Assembly (NCBI GenBank): GCA_036873755.1
Contig: JAVTVY010018750.1
Coordinates: 1-64,000, forward strand
Direction of reading: 5' to 3'
Source of the DNA: Hanleya hanleyi
Taxonomy: Eukaryota; Mollusca; Polyplacophora; Lepidopleurida; Hanleyidae
Length of the DNA: 64,000 nt
Positions 34,780 to 46,999 of the stretch are shown piece after piece. The position numbers were made by a program, and so were the translations under genes. The notes under the pieces are model-generated. The model was given only the letters and a program-made list of their open reading frames with translations. It had not been told where the DNA came from and ran no database searches. Position 1 is the first letter of the stretch. Each line of letters opens with the position of its first letter.

Positions 34780-36090
34780 ACCTACGTGACAGGTTTATGG
34801 ACTTTACAACATGTTGGCAGAAGATTATTGTATCTTACATCAAGTTTATGGCTGGAACTATGAAATAAATTTAAAGGTAAACATATGCCAAAGCATTGTA
34901 CATGTATATGTGCTATGTCGCTGTAAATTGCAGGATTAGTGGTCTGTGGACTGGGCAGCGGCACATGTCTGCATAAGTTTTTCAGTGCTCTCCAGGTAAA
35001 TGCCATGACTGGAAATATGAAATTAATTCAAAAGTAAACATGCCATATATGACATTGTACATGTATAAGCTTATACATGTGACATGTTGCTGTGAATCAC
35101 ACGTTTTTTGGCTTGTGAACTACATGATACTGTTATGGGCAGTCAGCACATGTTTGCAGAAGTTTACTGATGGTTTTCCAGTCCGAAACAGGCAGGGAAA
35201 TATGAATTTGACCCAAAAATCAACCGGACTATTACACAAAAATACTACAATATAGTACATGTTGTTTGTGTTGAAGTTTCGCACAATTTGGATTTCACGG
35301 ACTACGTGACAGGTTTATCATGTACGACACATGTTGGCGGAACTTTATTGATTGTTTTCCAGTCCGAAACAGGCAGGAAAATATGAATTCGCAGAAAAAA
35401 GCAAACCGGCATTTTACATAACAAAGACATACATTTGCGCGCGTTGATAAATCGCACAATTTTGATTTGGCAGACTACGTGAAAGTCTTATGGACTACGG
35501 GACGTGTTGGCGGAAGTTTTCCAATGCATTCCCAGTCCCAAGCAAGGAAGGAAATATGAATTTGACCCAAAAATCAACGTGACTATTACACAAAAATGCT
35601 ACAATATTGTACATGTTGTTTGCGTTGAACTTTTGCACAATTTGGATTTCAAGGACTACGTGACAGGTTTATCATCTACGCCACATGTTATCAAAACTTT
35701 GCTAATGGTTTTTTAATCTGAAACAGGCAGGGAAATATGAATTTGCAGAAAAAAGCAAACCTGCATTTTACATAATAAATACATGAATTTGGTACATGTG
35801 CTGCGCGTTGATAAATCGCACAATTTTGATTTGGCAGACCACGTAAAAGTCTTATGGACTACGGGACATGCTGGTGGAAGTTTCAATGCATTTCCAGTCT
35901 CAATCAAGCATGGAAATATAAATTTGACCCAAAAGTAAACATGAATTTTGAATAAAAACAAAGAAAAATAGCACATGTTGTTTGCGTTGAATTTTCATAC
36001 AATTTGGGTTTCACTGACTATGAGACAGGTTTGCCATCTACGTTATATATCAGTGGAAGATTACGGATACTTGTTCCGCGCCCAAACATG
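34780..36090. repeat. ~180-bp satellite with alternating monomer types
   Basis: Markers GACTACGTGACAGGTTTATC (35301, 35652) alternate with GACTACGTGAAAGTCTTATG (35470) and GACCACGTAAAAGTCTTATG (35837), about 175-185 bp apart. The two monomer types alternate, giving a ~360-bp dimeric unit. Older, more diverged monomers extend left to about 34780 and right to about 36090. Confidence 0.8.
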
Positions 36091-36094
36091 CAGC

Positions 36095-36985
36095 AAAATA
36101 AAAAATAAACGAAAAATAAAACATGCATTTTACAGTTTTACACAACATTACAAGTATATGGACCACGCCCCCTTTGTTCGGTTATTGATTTAACGACTAA
36201 TTGGCTATAGTTCGATGGAACGAGACTGACCTGCGTTAGAACAGGATATGTCATAGAACATGTTCGCATAGATCTGGAGTAACACTCTTGGAAACAAGAA
36301 ATGACTCAAAATACAAACCTGGAAATGGAAAAGAACAACATGTCTTGGTTTGCGCGACCTTGGTGACCTTCCCCACCGTAAATTTTATTTCGGGAAATAG
36401 AGCCTAATAGCGTGTTTGCTGGTGGAAAGGGAATATTTCCTGCCTCCTAGATTTTCACAAGCTTTCGTTTGATGGGGAAAAGAGGGAGAGAACGGGTGTA
36501 GTTTAGCCAAAGGGGGGTGGGGGGGGAGAGAAAATTGATGGGAAATCTGACCTGATTTGTCAACGTTGTTTGAGGTTCAGCGATTTGGGTCCAGCCTCGC
36601 TGTGAGTTTCAATTCGAGATTGAGGTGGAACCCGACTACAGAAGCAAGGCCCACTGCAATGCATTGCAATGGGGAACCCCATTATTTCAATTGTGTCCAA
36701 AGAAAAAGTGCAAGATTTTGTCGGGAACCATGACGATCCCTATTGGAAATACTATGAGTCGTGGGTTCCCCATATGACAATTATTTGGCGGGAGATTTCA
36801 CGTTGCGTTCCTAGACCTCCGTCTGATCGACGGAGGTAAAAATGACCCTGTATCGGTATCCCGTGACTGGTCTAGTGGGACTAGAATGACAGTAGTATGG
36901 CCACAGGATTTAATGCCTTATTTTGCCGGGGGAGGTAACTCTGTATGCACTTTTGTGATTTTTGGCAAATTCCGGGTTATCTCCC
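36095..36985. other. no gene supported
   Basis: Nothing is recognised apart from a G-rich segment (about 36510-36530). Confidence 0.4.
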
Positions 36986-36989
36986 ATGA

Positions 36990-37560
36990 TTCGGACATTT
37001 GCATATTAAATCTATACGGGAAATGCCTGTATGGGGTATGGGGGTGGTCATTTTTTTGTGGATTTTACTATGGGTTGTTTGGTCTTGTTTTTTACGTCTC
37101 GCCAAGAAAAACACGATGGGAGGGGTCTCGGAGGTAAACAGTGAAATTTTTCGAAAAGTACCGCGTAGGTCTGTATATAGCCCCATACTGGCTATGGGGG
37201 TATAGGTCCAACCTGGGAAATTTTTGTGGGCTTTACTATGGGTTGTTCGGCCTTTCTCGCCACGAAAAACACGATGAGAGGGGTCGCGGAGCTAAGCGGT
37301 GAAATTTTCCGAGAAGTACTGGGTAGGTCTGTATATAGCCCTATACTGGCTATGGGGGGGGTATAGGTCCAACCTGGGAAATTTTTTGTGGGCTTTACTA
37401 TGGGTTGTTTGGTCTTGTTTTTCTCGTCTCGCCAAGAAAAAAAACACGATGGGAGGGGTCCCGGAGCTAAGCGGGGAATTTTTTTGAAAAGTACCGGGTA
37501 GGTCTGTATATAGGCCCATATAGCTCCATACTCGCTATGGGGGGATAGGTCCATACTGGG
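36990..37560. repeat. ~160-175 bp tandem repeat with GTAGGTCTGTATATAG marker
   Basis: The marker GTAGGTCTGTATATAG occurs at about 37166, 37325 and 37500, with TTTACTATGGGTTGTT and AAGAAAAACACGATGGGAGG in each unit. An inverted array of the same family is at 59820-60430. Frames such as 37192-37554 are shadows. Confidence 0.85.
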
Positions 37561-37564
37561 TGGA

Positions 37565-39690
37565 CGTTTTGGAGTCTAGGTGAGCCCCTAATGATCCTAT
37601 GGTGCCGTATGAGGTCTTATTTTGAAGCTCTCGTGAAGGAGCATCCGACTGGACTAATGTATCGTACGTTTTCAATATTCTGCTCATGCGCAGTTTGGCC
37701 GTAGTATAGAAAGCAGGAATTTTGGGGAGTGCGTGGGGTGTGTTTGGGGTAGAGAGGGACCACTATGGGTCCAAATGGGTCGTTGGAGGTGTCCAAGTGA
37801 AGCTTTTGTGGAGTAGAGTCAGAATGGCCTGTTTTTTAGTGCAAGTCGCGACAATCTGCGCAGTAAGTAAAGTGGCCATTTTGGGGGGTGCGTGGAGGTG
37901 TGTTTGGGGTAGAGAGGGACCATCCTTGGCCCGAATGCGTCGTGTGGGGTGTAATTTTGTAGCTCTCGGGGTGTAGACCCCGATTTGAGGGCTGTCGGCG
38001 TCACCTGTGACGTCATTGGTGACGACATCAGTCAGAGTAGTAGCGAAAGTGGTCATTTTGGGGCAGAGAAGGAAGGTACTTGGGGTAGAGATGGACCATC
38101 CTTGGTCCGAATGCGTCGTGTGGGCTGTCATTTTGTAGCTCTCGGGGTGCAGACCCCGATTTGAGGGATGTTCACGTCATCTGTGACGTCATCAGTAGGA
38201 GTAGTAGCCAAAGTGGGCATTTTGGGGAAGTGAAGGAAGGTATTTGGGTAGAGAGGGACCATCCTTGGTCCGAATGCGTGCTGTGGGGTGTCATTTTGTA
38301 GCTCTCGGAGTGCAGATCCCGATTTGAGGGATGTTCACGTCATCTGTGACGACATTGGTGACGTCGTCAGTAGGAGTAGTCGCGAAAGTGGGCATTTTGG
38401 GGGCAGTGAAGGAAGGTATTTGGGGTAGTGATGGACCAACCTTGGTCCGAATGCGTCATGTGGGGTGTCATTTTGTAGCTCTCGGGGTGCAGACCCCGAT
38501 TTGAGGGATGTGAATGTCATCTGTGACGACATTGGTGACGTCATCAGTAAGAGTAGTAGCCAAAGTCAGCATTTTGGGGCAGTGAAGGAAGGTATTTGGG
38601 GTAGGGATGGACCATCCTTGGTCCGAATGTGTTGTGGGAGGTGTCATTTTGTAGCTGTCGGGGTGTAAACCCCGATTTGATGGATGTCCGCGTCATCTGT
38701 GGCGTCATGGGGTGACGTCATCAGTACGAGTAGTAGCCAATGGCGGCATTTTGGGGCAGTGAAGGAAGGTATTTGGGGTAGAAATGGACTATCCCTGGTC
38801 TGAATGTGTCGTGGGAGGTGTCATCTTGTAGCCCTCGGGGTGTACATCCCGATTTGAGGGATGTTCACCTCATCTCTGACGTCATTGTTGACGTCTTCAG
38901 TAGGAGTAGTAGCCAAGAGGACATTTTTAGGCAGTGAAGGAAGGGTTTTGGGGTAGAGATGGACCATCCTTGGTCCGAATGCGTCGTGTGGGGTGTCATT
39001 TTGTAGCTCTCGGGGTGTAGATCCGATTTGAGGTATGTTCACAGCATCTGTGACGTCATCTGTGACGAGTAGTAGCGAAAGTGGACATTTTGGGGCAGTG
39101 AAGGAAGGTGTTTGTGGTAGAGATGGACCATCCTTGTTCCGAATGTGTCGTGTGGGATGTCCTTTTGTAATTCTCGGGGTGCACATCCCGATTTGAGGGC
39201 TGTCTGCGTCATTTGTGACGTCATTGGTGACGTCTTCGGTAGGATAGTAGCCAAAGTGGGCATTTTGGGGCAGAGAAGGAAGGTATTTGGGGTAGAGATG
39301 GACCATCCTTGGTCCGAATACGTCCTGTGGAGTGTCATTTTATAGCTCTCGTGGTGCAGACCCCGATTTGAGGGATATTCACGTCATCTGTGACGTCATT
39401 GGCGACGTCATCAGTAGGAGTAGTAGCCAAAGTGGACATTTTGGAGCAGTGAAGGAAGGTATTCGGGGTAGAGATGGACCATCCTTGGTCCGAATGCGTC
39501 GTGTGGGGTGTTCATTTTGTAGCTCTCGGGGTGTAGACCCGATTTGAGGTATGTCCACAACATCTGTGACGCCATAGGTACGAGTAGTAGCGAAAGTGGG
39601 CATTTTGTGGAAGTGAAGGAAGGTATTTGGTGTAGAGAAAGACCACTATTGGTCCGAATGGACCGTTTGGGGTATCATTGTGAAGCTCTC
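37565..39690. repeat. ~175-bp satellite rich in TGACGTCA (CRE-like) palindromes, about ten units
   Basis: The marker GAAGGAAGGTATTTGGGGTA recurs about every 165-180 bp from 38.07 to 39.62 kb. Each unit has TGACGTCATTGGTGACGTCA or a variant, then GTAGTAGCSAAAGTGGGCAT, GATGGACCATCCTTGGTCCG and a 'ctcggggtgtagaccccgat' hairpin. The 37565-38000 part is a diverged start. Monomer length is close to a nucleosome repeat. All open frames here are shadows. Confidence 0.92.
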
Positions 39691-39744
39691 GTGGGTCAGA
39701 CTGGCTTGTTGCCCCCCGTCGCAACGCGGTCGGGGACTTTAAAA

Positions 39745-40470
39745 TGGTTCTTGCTTCTTTGTGTCCGTGGATGTCCGTGAATGTCCGTGTACGTCCGTGC
39801 ATGTCTGTTCGAATTTTCCGAAAGCGATAACTTCCGAACGCTTTACACATACACATTCCTTGCGAACAGACGCGGGTCGGTGTTGCATTTCAGCAACATC
39901 TGCCTGAAAATGGCGCCACTGGGTCAAAATGGATCTTGGTTCTTTTGTGTCCGTGTACGTCCGTGCATGTCTGTTCGAATTTTCCGCAAGCGATAACTTC
40001 CGAACGCTTTGTTGGATTCTTCCGAAATTCAGCATACACATTCCTTGCGACAAGACGCGAGTCGGTATTGCATTTCAGCAACATCTGCCTGAAAGTGGCG
40101 CCACTGGGTCAAAATGGATCTTGGTTCTTTTGTGTACGTCCGTGCATGTCTGTTCAAATTTTGCGCAAGCGATAACTTCCTAATGCTTTGTTGGATTCTT
40201 CCGAAATTCAGCATACGCATTCCTTGCAACAAGACGTCAGTCGGTATTGCATTTCAGCAACATCTGCATGAAGGTGGCGCCACTGGGTCAAAATGGATCT
40301 TGGTTCTTTGTGTCCAGGGATGTCAGTTTCAATTCTTTACAAGCGGTAACTTCCAAATGCTTTGTCGGATTCTCCCGAAATTCGGCATACGCATTCTTTG
40401 CGACAAGATACCCGCCCAGCCGCTGCTACTGCATTTCAGCAACATCTGCCTGAAGGTGGCGCCACTGAGT
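39745..40470. repeat. ~170-180 bp tandem repeat, four units, with GGTGGCGCCACTG
   Basis: CGATAACTTCC-type markers occur at 39825, 39991, 40170 and 40344. Each unit contains TTGCATTTCAGCAACATCTG, GTGGCGCCACTGGGTCAAAA and TCCGAAATTCAGCATAC. It shares word order with the older family at 43.4-45.3 kb. Confidence 0.88.
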
Positions 40471-40474
40471 TTCT

Positions 40475-41320
40475 TCTTGTCCGTTCCAGTTAAAATCGGC
40501 CTTATTTTGCCATGAAATCATTCTATTCCACATCATATGATTTACTTTAAAGCTTTGCATGAACCATATTTATTTCAGAAGTATAATATGAAATAACTGG
40601 CGGGGAAATCCCCGAAATCCCCGCAGTACTGAACCCCTAGTTTTTTAATTTCGTGTCATCTTAAATGGAGGACAACATTTCCTTCAAATTTGTTAGCAAA
40701 TAATTGCATTCCACATCATATGATTTACCCTAAAGCTTCTGCACGAACCAGTTGTGTCCACACATGTAACTTACTATATTAATTACAACTGAGTTCCTAA
40801 AGTTCGGGTGCAGACTGTACATATGCAAGATGTGATCAATTTCCTGAATTGAATTGAATTCAAATTTGCTGGTCTTCAGACTGACAGATGATGGCATGCA
40901 GTTGTCAGTGCGGTTGTTCATGTACTGGGAGCTTTCTATGGGCAACGATTTGGTGTAAGACTCACGAAATATAATTGACAAATGATCTGCTGCAAGTTGT
41001 ATTGTCAGTCTTTTGTCCAGGATATTACCTTTTCAATGGAAGATCTTACACCAAAGCCTTGCCTTTCTATGCTCATGTCAGCACACCACCACTACCCTCA
41101 TCGAGAGCATGTTCCCACCCCCAGGGTGCCGAGCCTCCCAAACTAGTCCTCGCCCGACCCTCATATATTGTGTTTGAGCATATATATCTCCAATATATCT
41201 TGGCAGAAAGTTGAAATTTGTGTGTAGTCTGCAATATTGATATAATTCTGCCACCCGTCAATGAATTGCAACTCCAGAAGGTTTCAATTTATCAGGCACA
41301 GACCCATGTTTTTACCCCTC
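40475..41320. other. no gene supported
   Basis: Two copies of CACATCATATGATTTAC followed by 'taaagctt' (40530 and 40713) show a small duplication. Nothing else is recognised. Confidence 0.4.
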
Positions 41321-41324
41321 GACC

Positions 41325-43240
41325 AATTTTGGGCATGGGGTATTGTCGTCGTGTTGTACGTCCGTCTGTTCGTACGTCCATTCTTGAGCGAGATAGCGGG
41401 AAAATGGTTCCACTGATGAATTCCAAACTTGGTATGCTTATTTACCTAGGCAAGAACCAGAAGCCTATTGAATTGAGACCTGATTGGGTGGAAACCTTGG
41501 CAGCCATCTTTAATTTTATGCAAAATGGATAATGATCCATATTTCGGAAACCATTCAACTATTCAATACGAAATTTGATATACATCATTGATACATCAAG
41601 CAACTTTCAATGAATTACCAAACAGGCTTTTCTGATTAGCTGGAAACCCTGGAGGCCATCTTTAATTTATGCGAAATCGATAACGATACATATCTCGGTT
41701 ACCATTCAATTGTTTTATATGAAAGTTGGTAGGGGAGATTGGGTTACAGTGGGACATGGGGCACAGTGGGACAAACCATCTAGCTCCTTTGTTAAGAACA
41801 AGAGGCACATAACATTACTATCAGCAGAAAGCTATCACCCCCATACAACTTCTATATTGATTACAAGTAAAACCGATCATTGGTAAAAAATTAGGGACAC
41901 ATAAACTGTTTTTGAGTAGTCCAAGGAAATTTTTAGGACTGAGGATGATAGTTCCTTATGAGAAGTTTTCAGCAGTACTTCATTGCTGTTTTGTTACTAC
42001 TGAGAGCGGATGGACAAACGTATACTTTCATTATATCGATTTAGTATCTCAGCTGTATGTATTAGTTTTTTGTCATAAAAAGGAATATATCATGCACCTG
42101 GGGTAGGGTGGGACACTTTTGCCGGGGCACACTGGGTCAATAATAATCAAATGGTGAAATTTCGTTTCACCTAAAATGCCATCAAAGCGCATTATTTTGT
42201 TTCCTATATGGCAGTATTTGCTAATCCTATCAGATTTGATGAGTTTTACTAAATCGTTCAAAGTCAAATGCTTTCGTTGGGATGAGAATCACACAAAATA
42301 TTTTTTTTCCTCAAATTTGTCTCCTGGGAAATATTTTACGTAAAGCAGGGGCCTAAAATAGCAACTAACTTAACCACCGCTGTTGAATCTTCTAAACTCC
42401 TATGAAACATATTAGTATATACTTCTTATAAAATGTATTTTGATTATTGTCCCATCACACCCCAGTGGGTGTCCCAGAGTACCCCATAGTGGGGCAAACT
42501 GGGACACAATTTTTTACGTTTTTAAAACAGAATTCTGGAGAAAAGTATAACAGATATTTCAGATTTGTTTGTGTGATTATGTCATAATAAGTATAAGTTA
42601 TAACGAGAGTATACAAGACTACACTACAGAACAGTAATAACAGAGATTTTTGGAAAAAGCTGAAAAATGTCCCAGTGTACCCCAATCTCCCCTATACATC
42701 ATCGATACATCCAGATACTTTGAATCGGGACCTGATTGACCGAAAATCTTGGCGGCCATCTTTAATTTATGCAAAATCATTAATGATCTCTGTCTCTGAT
42801 ACCGTTGAAGTGCTCGATGTAAAATTTGGTATACATCATCGATGCATCAAGAGACTTACGATGAATGACAGATCTGGTTTTTCTGATTGGGCGGAAATCT
42901 TAATTTATGCAAAATATTTAATGATGCTTACCTCTGATACCATTTAAGTGTTCTATATGAAACTAGGTTTACAGCATCGATGTATGAAGAGACTTGCATT
43001 AATGAATAACCACATCAGTTCCTCTGAGTGGCGGGAAGGATGGGCGGCCATCTTTAATTTATGCAAAATCATTAATGATCTCTATCTCTGATACTGTTCA
43101 AATGCTCAATGTAAAATTTGGTATACATTATTGAGAGATGTATGTAATGAATACCGGTTTCTCTGATTGGATGGAAACCATAGGGGCCATTTCTCATTGC
43201 AATTTTTTTGATAATCTGTATATTTGTCACTTGAATGCTT
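41325..43240. repeat. diverged ~130-bp repeat family, split by a TIR element
   Basis: The region starts with GGGTATTGTCGTCGTGTTGT, the same lead as the repeat at 4130. Units share AAATTTGGTATACATCATCG, TTTAATTTATGCAAAATC and 'gattgggcggaaa'. The element at 41732-42692 sits inside one unit. Confidence 0.75.
41732..42692. mobile_element. 961-bp TIR element with TA target duplication
   Basis: The ends GGGGAGATTGGGTTACAGTG and its inverted counterpart (CCCAGTGTACCCCAATCTCC) face each other and are flanked by TA (41730-41731, 42693-42694). Interior words such as GGGGCACAGTGGGACA recur in both orientations. The host repeat at 42828 (TTTGGTATACATCATCGATG) shows the uninterrupted site. This is mariner-like by target site, with no intact transposase. 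Confidence 0.8.
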
Positions 43241-43389
43241 GGTGTTCCTGACATCTTGTTTCAAATTGAATACATTATGAATGGCTGGCGCCCAGAGCCG
43301 AGGGCTTTTCAGATGTGCAGCTTCGTATTGTATTGATAAGTGGGTCCCTTGTCTATAGATCTTGCTCGGAATTTTTTTTCGTGCCAATC

Positions 43390-45300
43390 CGCCTCTGGGT
43401 GGCGCCACCTGGGGGCCAAATTAAAATTGCATCTCCAGACAATAACTTTTGAATACCTTAAGGATCCTTTCCAAATTTGGTGTGTGGGTACCTTGCCTCA
43501 AGATCTGGATTGAGAATGTTTTTCGTGTTGATTCGTGTACAGGGGGTACCGCCTGAAAGCTAAGTAAAGTGTTTCCAGACAATAACTTTTGAAAACCTTG
43601 ACCGATTCATTCCAAATTTGGTGTGTAGGTACCTCACCTCAATTTCTCGTTTGACATTGTTTTTCATGCTGATCCATACTGATCATAGGTGGCGCCACCG
43701 GTAGGCCAAGTTAACATTTTCTATTTCCAATGTCAAGGAATCTTGCCTCAAGATCTCGGTTGGGATTATTTTTTATGCCTATCTGCCTATACATGGCGCA
43801 ACCTGTGAGCCAAGGTAAAATTGCATTTCCGGACAGCATGTTGGATCTGATTCTTTTAAATTTGGTATGTTGGTACCTCCCCTTAAGGATGTCTTTCCTA
43901 AGTTTTATGTTTGTACTTTCTTCACAAATAATGAATGTTTCCTTTACTAAAGATGCAAAAGGGATACCTTCTCGATCGTATTCGATCGATGTATCTAGTT
44001 TCTTCAATATTTGGCATATATACATTCCTTGTGACAAGATCTTCCTGAAGGTGGCACCACTAGGGTTCTTTCCGTTCTTTTGTGCTGCAAGCGATAACTT
44101 TGAAACGCTTTGAAATGTCACTCGAAATTTGTTTTCCGAGCAAAATTAGGCATGCATATACATTGTACCTTGCCATGAGATGTTGCTTGGGATTGCATTA
44201 CCCACTTCTGCTTAGAAGGTGATGCCACCTGATGAAAAAATCTGAAAATTTGTTTTTGGGCAATGACTTGAGAACTGCATGCATTCTGCTCAAATTTAGC
44301 ATGTATGTACCATGCCAGGAGATGTTGCATGGGATTGCCTTTCACTCACTTGCACTTACAGGTGGCGCCACCTGGTGGCAAAATCCCAAATTTGTCTCCG
44401 GGTAATACCATGATATAAGATGTCGCTTGAGATTGCATTTCGCCCACTTGTGCGTACAGGTAGCACCATCTCGTGTCAAAAATCTAAATTTGATTTCGCT
44501 CATCAGATTCTTCTCCAATTTGGTATGCAGATACCATGCCATGATATGTCCCCTGGGATTGTATTTCGCCTGCTTCTGCATACTGGTTGCCATACCTCAG
44601 TCCTGGTGGACAAATCTGGAATTGTTTCTGGCAATAATTTGACAACTGCTCATCGGATTCTTCTCAAATTTGGTATTTATATGCCATAAGATGTCGCTTG
44701 AGATTGTGTTTCGCACACTTGTGCCTACAAATCTAAATTTGGTTTCCGGGCAATAACTTGAAGATCCCTCTTCAGATTCTTCTCAAAGTTCACATGCTGA
44801 TACATGTACCTAGATTGTAGAACTCTCTGTTAAATCAGGATATTAACAGTGTCAGCGTACTGTTCCAGCTTTCTCCCCTTCAGTGATTGGTCATTCAACC
44901 GCGCCATTTTAAACTAATATGAGCATTTTCATTGGATCACTATTTATAGGAGCCACCCCAATCTTCATACACAACCACGTGACTGTCTCAGTTGACTGAT
45001 GACATAGCGCAGCCTCGTTTTCGATTTCAAAATCTGCCGTCTAACTGGGAAAATGTTGTTGTTGTTGAATCAGCCGATCATTGGGCCTCCGTAGAAGGAT
45101 CCAATACTATAGGCTAATACATGTACTATGCCATGAGATGATGCTTGGGATTGCGTTTCGCCCACTTGCACCTACAGGTGGCGACACCTGGTGGCAAATT
45201 TAAAATTTGGTTTCCGGGCAATAGGTTGAGGATGCCTTCAGCTTCTCGTCAAATTTGGTTTGCAGATAATGCCTTGAGATTTCACTTCGGGTTGCTTCTC
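43390..45300. repeat. old repeat family with GGTGGCGCCACC palindromes
   Basis: Diverged units of about 125-150 bp contain GGTGGCGCCACC or a variant, a 'caataactt' segment, 'TTCTYCAAATTTGGTATGC' and 'ATGAGATGTYGCTTGGGATTG'. Words and order match the younger array at 39.75-40.47 kb. About 44820-45100 is a different, unrecognised insertion. Confidence 0.75.
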
Positions 45301-45754
45301 GGTTACATAATTTCCATGCTTCACTGCATGGAAACTATATTACAGAAGCAATCAACTTTCAGTCAACCGTTCTGAGTTGATCTTAAAACTTGGGAAGGCA
45401 GAAAGACCCTTCCGCATCCAACGCCTATGAAGCAGCAGTTGCCTTCCTCATGTATATCCCCTCAGACCAACAATGCTAAAAAATATTGCTGCCATTTCGG
45501 CGGGGGACCTAGCATCATCTGGCTGCTTGTTTTCATTGGAAGTCGCGTCAAGCTACGCATGAGCAGTTGACCAGTGGGTTTTCCCGTCCTACCTCCGTCT
45601 TCTACCAGGGTACTGTGGTTTTACATCCGGGTCCGAATGCATCGTGTGGGATGTCATCTTGTAGTTCGCTGCATGTAGACGCATCTACACACTTGGTGGT
45701 CGCATCGTGCATGAATACTACATATGACTTCATACTGTGAACTATAACTGTAAA

Positions 45755-45927
45755 GTCAGGATGGCCGAGTGGTCTAAGGCGCCAGTCCTAAGTGCTGGTC
45801 TGCGCAACGCAGGGCGTGTGTTCGAATTACAAGCGTCTAGTCCGTCATTTATAATCCAGCCGTCGTCCATTAGAGAATATCCGCGTCCATAATCCAAAGA
45901 CCTATTCTCGCTATCCTATTCCTGACA
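45755..45927 (+). pseudogene. tRNA-Leu-like gene interrupted by an 87-bp insertion
   Basis: The 5' part (45755-45827) runs from GTCAGGATGGCCGAGTGGTC to TTCGAAT. The 3' part resumes at 45915 as CCTATTCCTGACA, followed by TTTTTT. The other copies at 53466 and 59307 read straight through the junction. The break falls in the T-arm, so this copy cannot fold as a tRNA. Confidence 0.85.
45828..45914 (-). other. inserted fragment of the receptor short-tail exon and 3' UTR
   Basis: These 87 bp match about 24566-24652 (AGAATATCCGCGTCCATAAT, CCAAAGACCT, GTCTAGTCCGTCATT) over nearly their full length. On the minus strand this is the end of the short-tail terminal exon plus its first 3' UTR bases. One edge (TACAAGCGTCTAG) coincides with the end of the pseudo-copy at 9905. 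No clear target duplication is visible. Confidence 0.75.
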
Positions 45928-45954
45928 CATGAGTTTTTTGTATATACACCTTTT

Positions 45955-46320
45955 GTATAATACAATATCTGTCCTCAATGTGCTGTATTATATCATATCT
46001 GTCCTGTGTTATACAACATCTGTGCTGCATTATACCATATCTCTCCTGTGCTTACAATATATGTTCTGTATTATACAATATTGTTCCTAAATTATATCAT
46101 ATCTGTCCCGCATTATACCATATCTGTGCTGTATTATACCATATCTGTCCTGTATTATACAACATCTGTCCTGTATTATGCCATATCTGTGCTGTATTAT
46201 ACCATATCTGTGCTGTATTATACCATATCTGTCCAGTATTATACCGAATCAGCGCTGTATTATACCATATCTGTCCTGTATTATACCATATCTGTCCTGT
46301 ATTAGACAATATCTTCCCTG
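45955..46320. repeat. 21-bp tandem array, outer left
   Basis: The unit is TGTATTATACCATATCTGTC plus C. About 17 units differ by single bases and small indels. The inverted counterpart is at 53095-53445. Tyr/Ile/Cys-rich open frames in all frames are artefacts of the period being a multiple of three. Confidence 0.92.
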
Positions 46321-46324
46321 TATT

Positions 46325-46626
46325 TTAATGTACATGTACTCTGCGCATGTCCATGTATTCTGTGCATATCCATGCACATGTACTATGTGTCTGTACATGT
46401 ACTATTTGCCTGTACATGTAATCTGTTCATGTACATGTACTCTGTCAATATACATGTTCCTTGCCCATGTAAATGTACTCTGTGCATGTCATTCTACATG
46501 TACTCTGTTCACGTCCATGTATACATACGCTGTTCAAATCCATGTACATACTCTCAGTCCATCTCGCTATATAGCTGAAATATTGCGGAATGCGTCGTTA
46601 AACCTTAATTCTCTCTCTCTCTCTCA
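46325..46626. repeat. CATGTAC-rich repeat ending in a SINE-like tail
   Basis: The words ACATGTACTCTG and CCATGTA recur about every 25-35 bp (46325-46550). Then 'GCTGAAATATTGCGGAATGC' and GTCGTTAAACC lead into (CT)n. That tail resembles molluscan SINE ends. The inverted copy is at 52775-53090. Confidence 0.65.
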
Positions 46627-46999
46627 ATGAACATGTACTCTGTACAATGTCGCATGATGTAGACTGGTAAGAGATCAACAACAAAGATGACAGTAATCAT
46701 TTTATTATCCCCTCCAGTACATCATAACCAAGCTGGGGGAGCCGCGTTGGGTATGTGTACAATATAAGTAGCCTCTTGCCCAATCAGAGGCCGCCATTTG
46801 GCGCTGCACCTGTCATATTCGTTCTTGTCCGTTAGATGTATTCTCGGCTGCTCTTGGCCAATCAGAAGTCGCCATTTCAGAAAGTTGCATCTTCGGCCAT
46901 GTTCGCTATGAACCGTTTGTTCTAATCGTCATCGGGCAGGCCAAGATACTGTTGAGGCAACATATCCTCATATAGTTGTTTGCGCATTCTGAGTATCTA

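Noticed and set aside
37192..39856. Numerous 60-160 codon frames in the satellites
   Set aside because: They repeat with the satellite period, occur on both strands, and have no splice signals.
45978..46630. Tyr/Ile/Cys-rich frames in the 21-bp arrays (also 48445-48841, 49783-50208, 52836-53517)
   Set aside because: A 21-bp unit without stops gives open frames in any direction; composition is purely that of the repeat.
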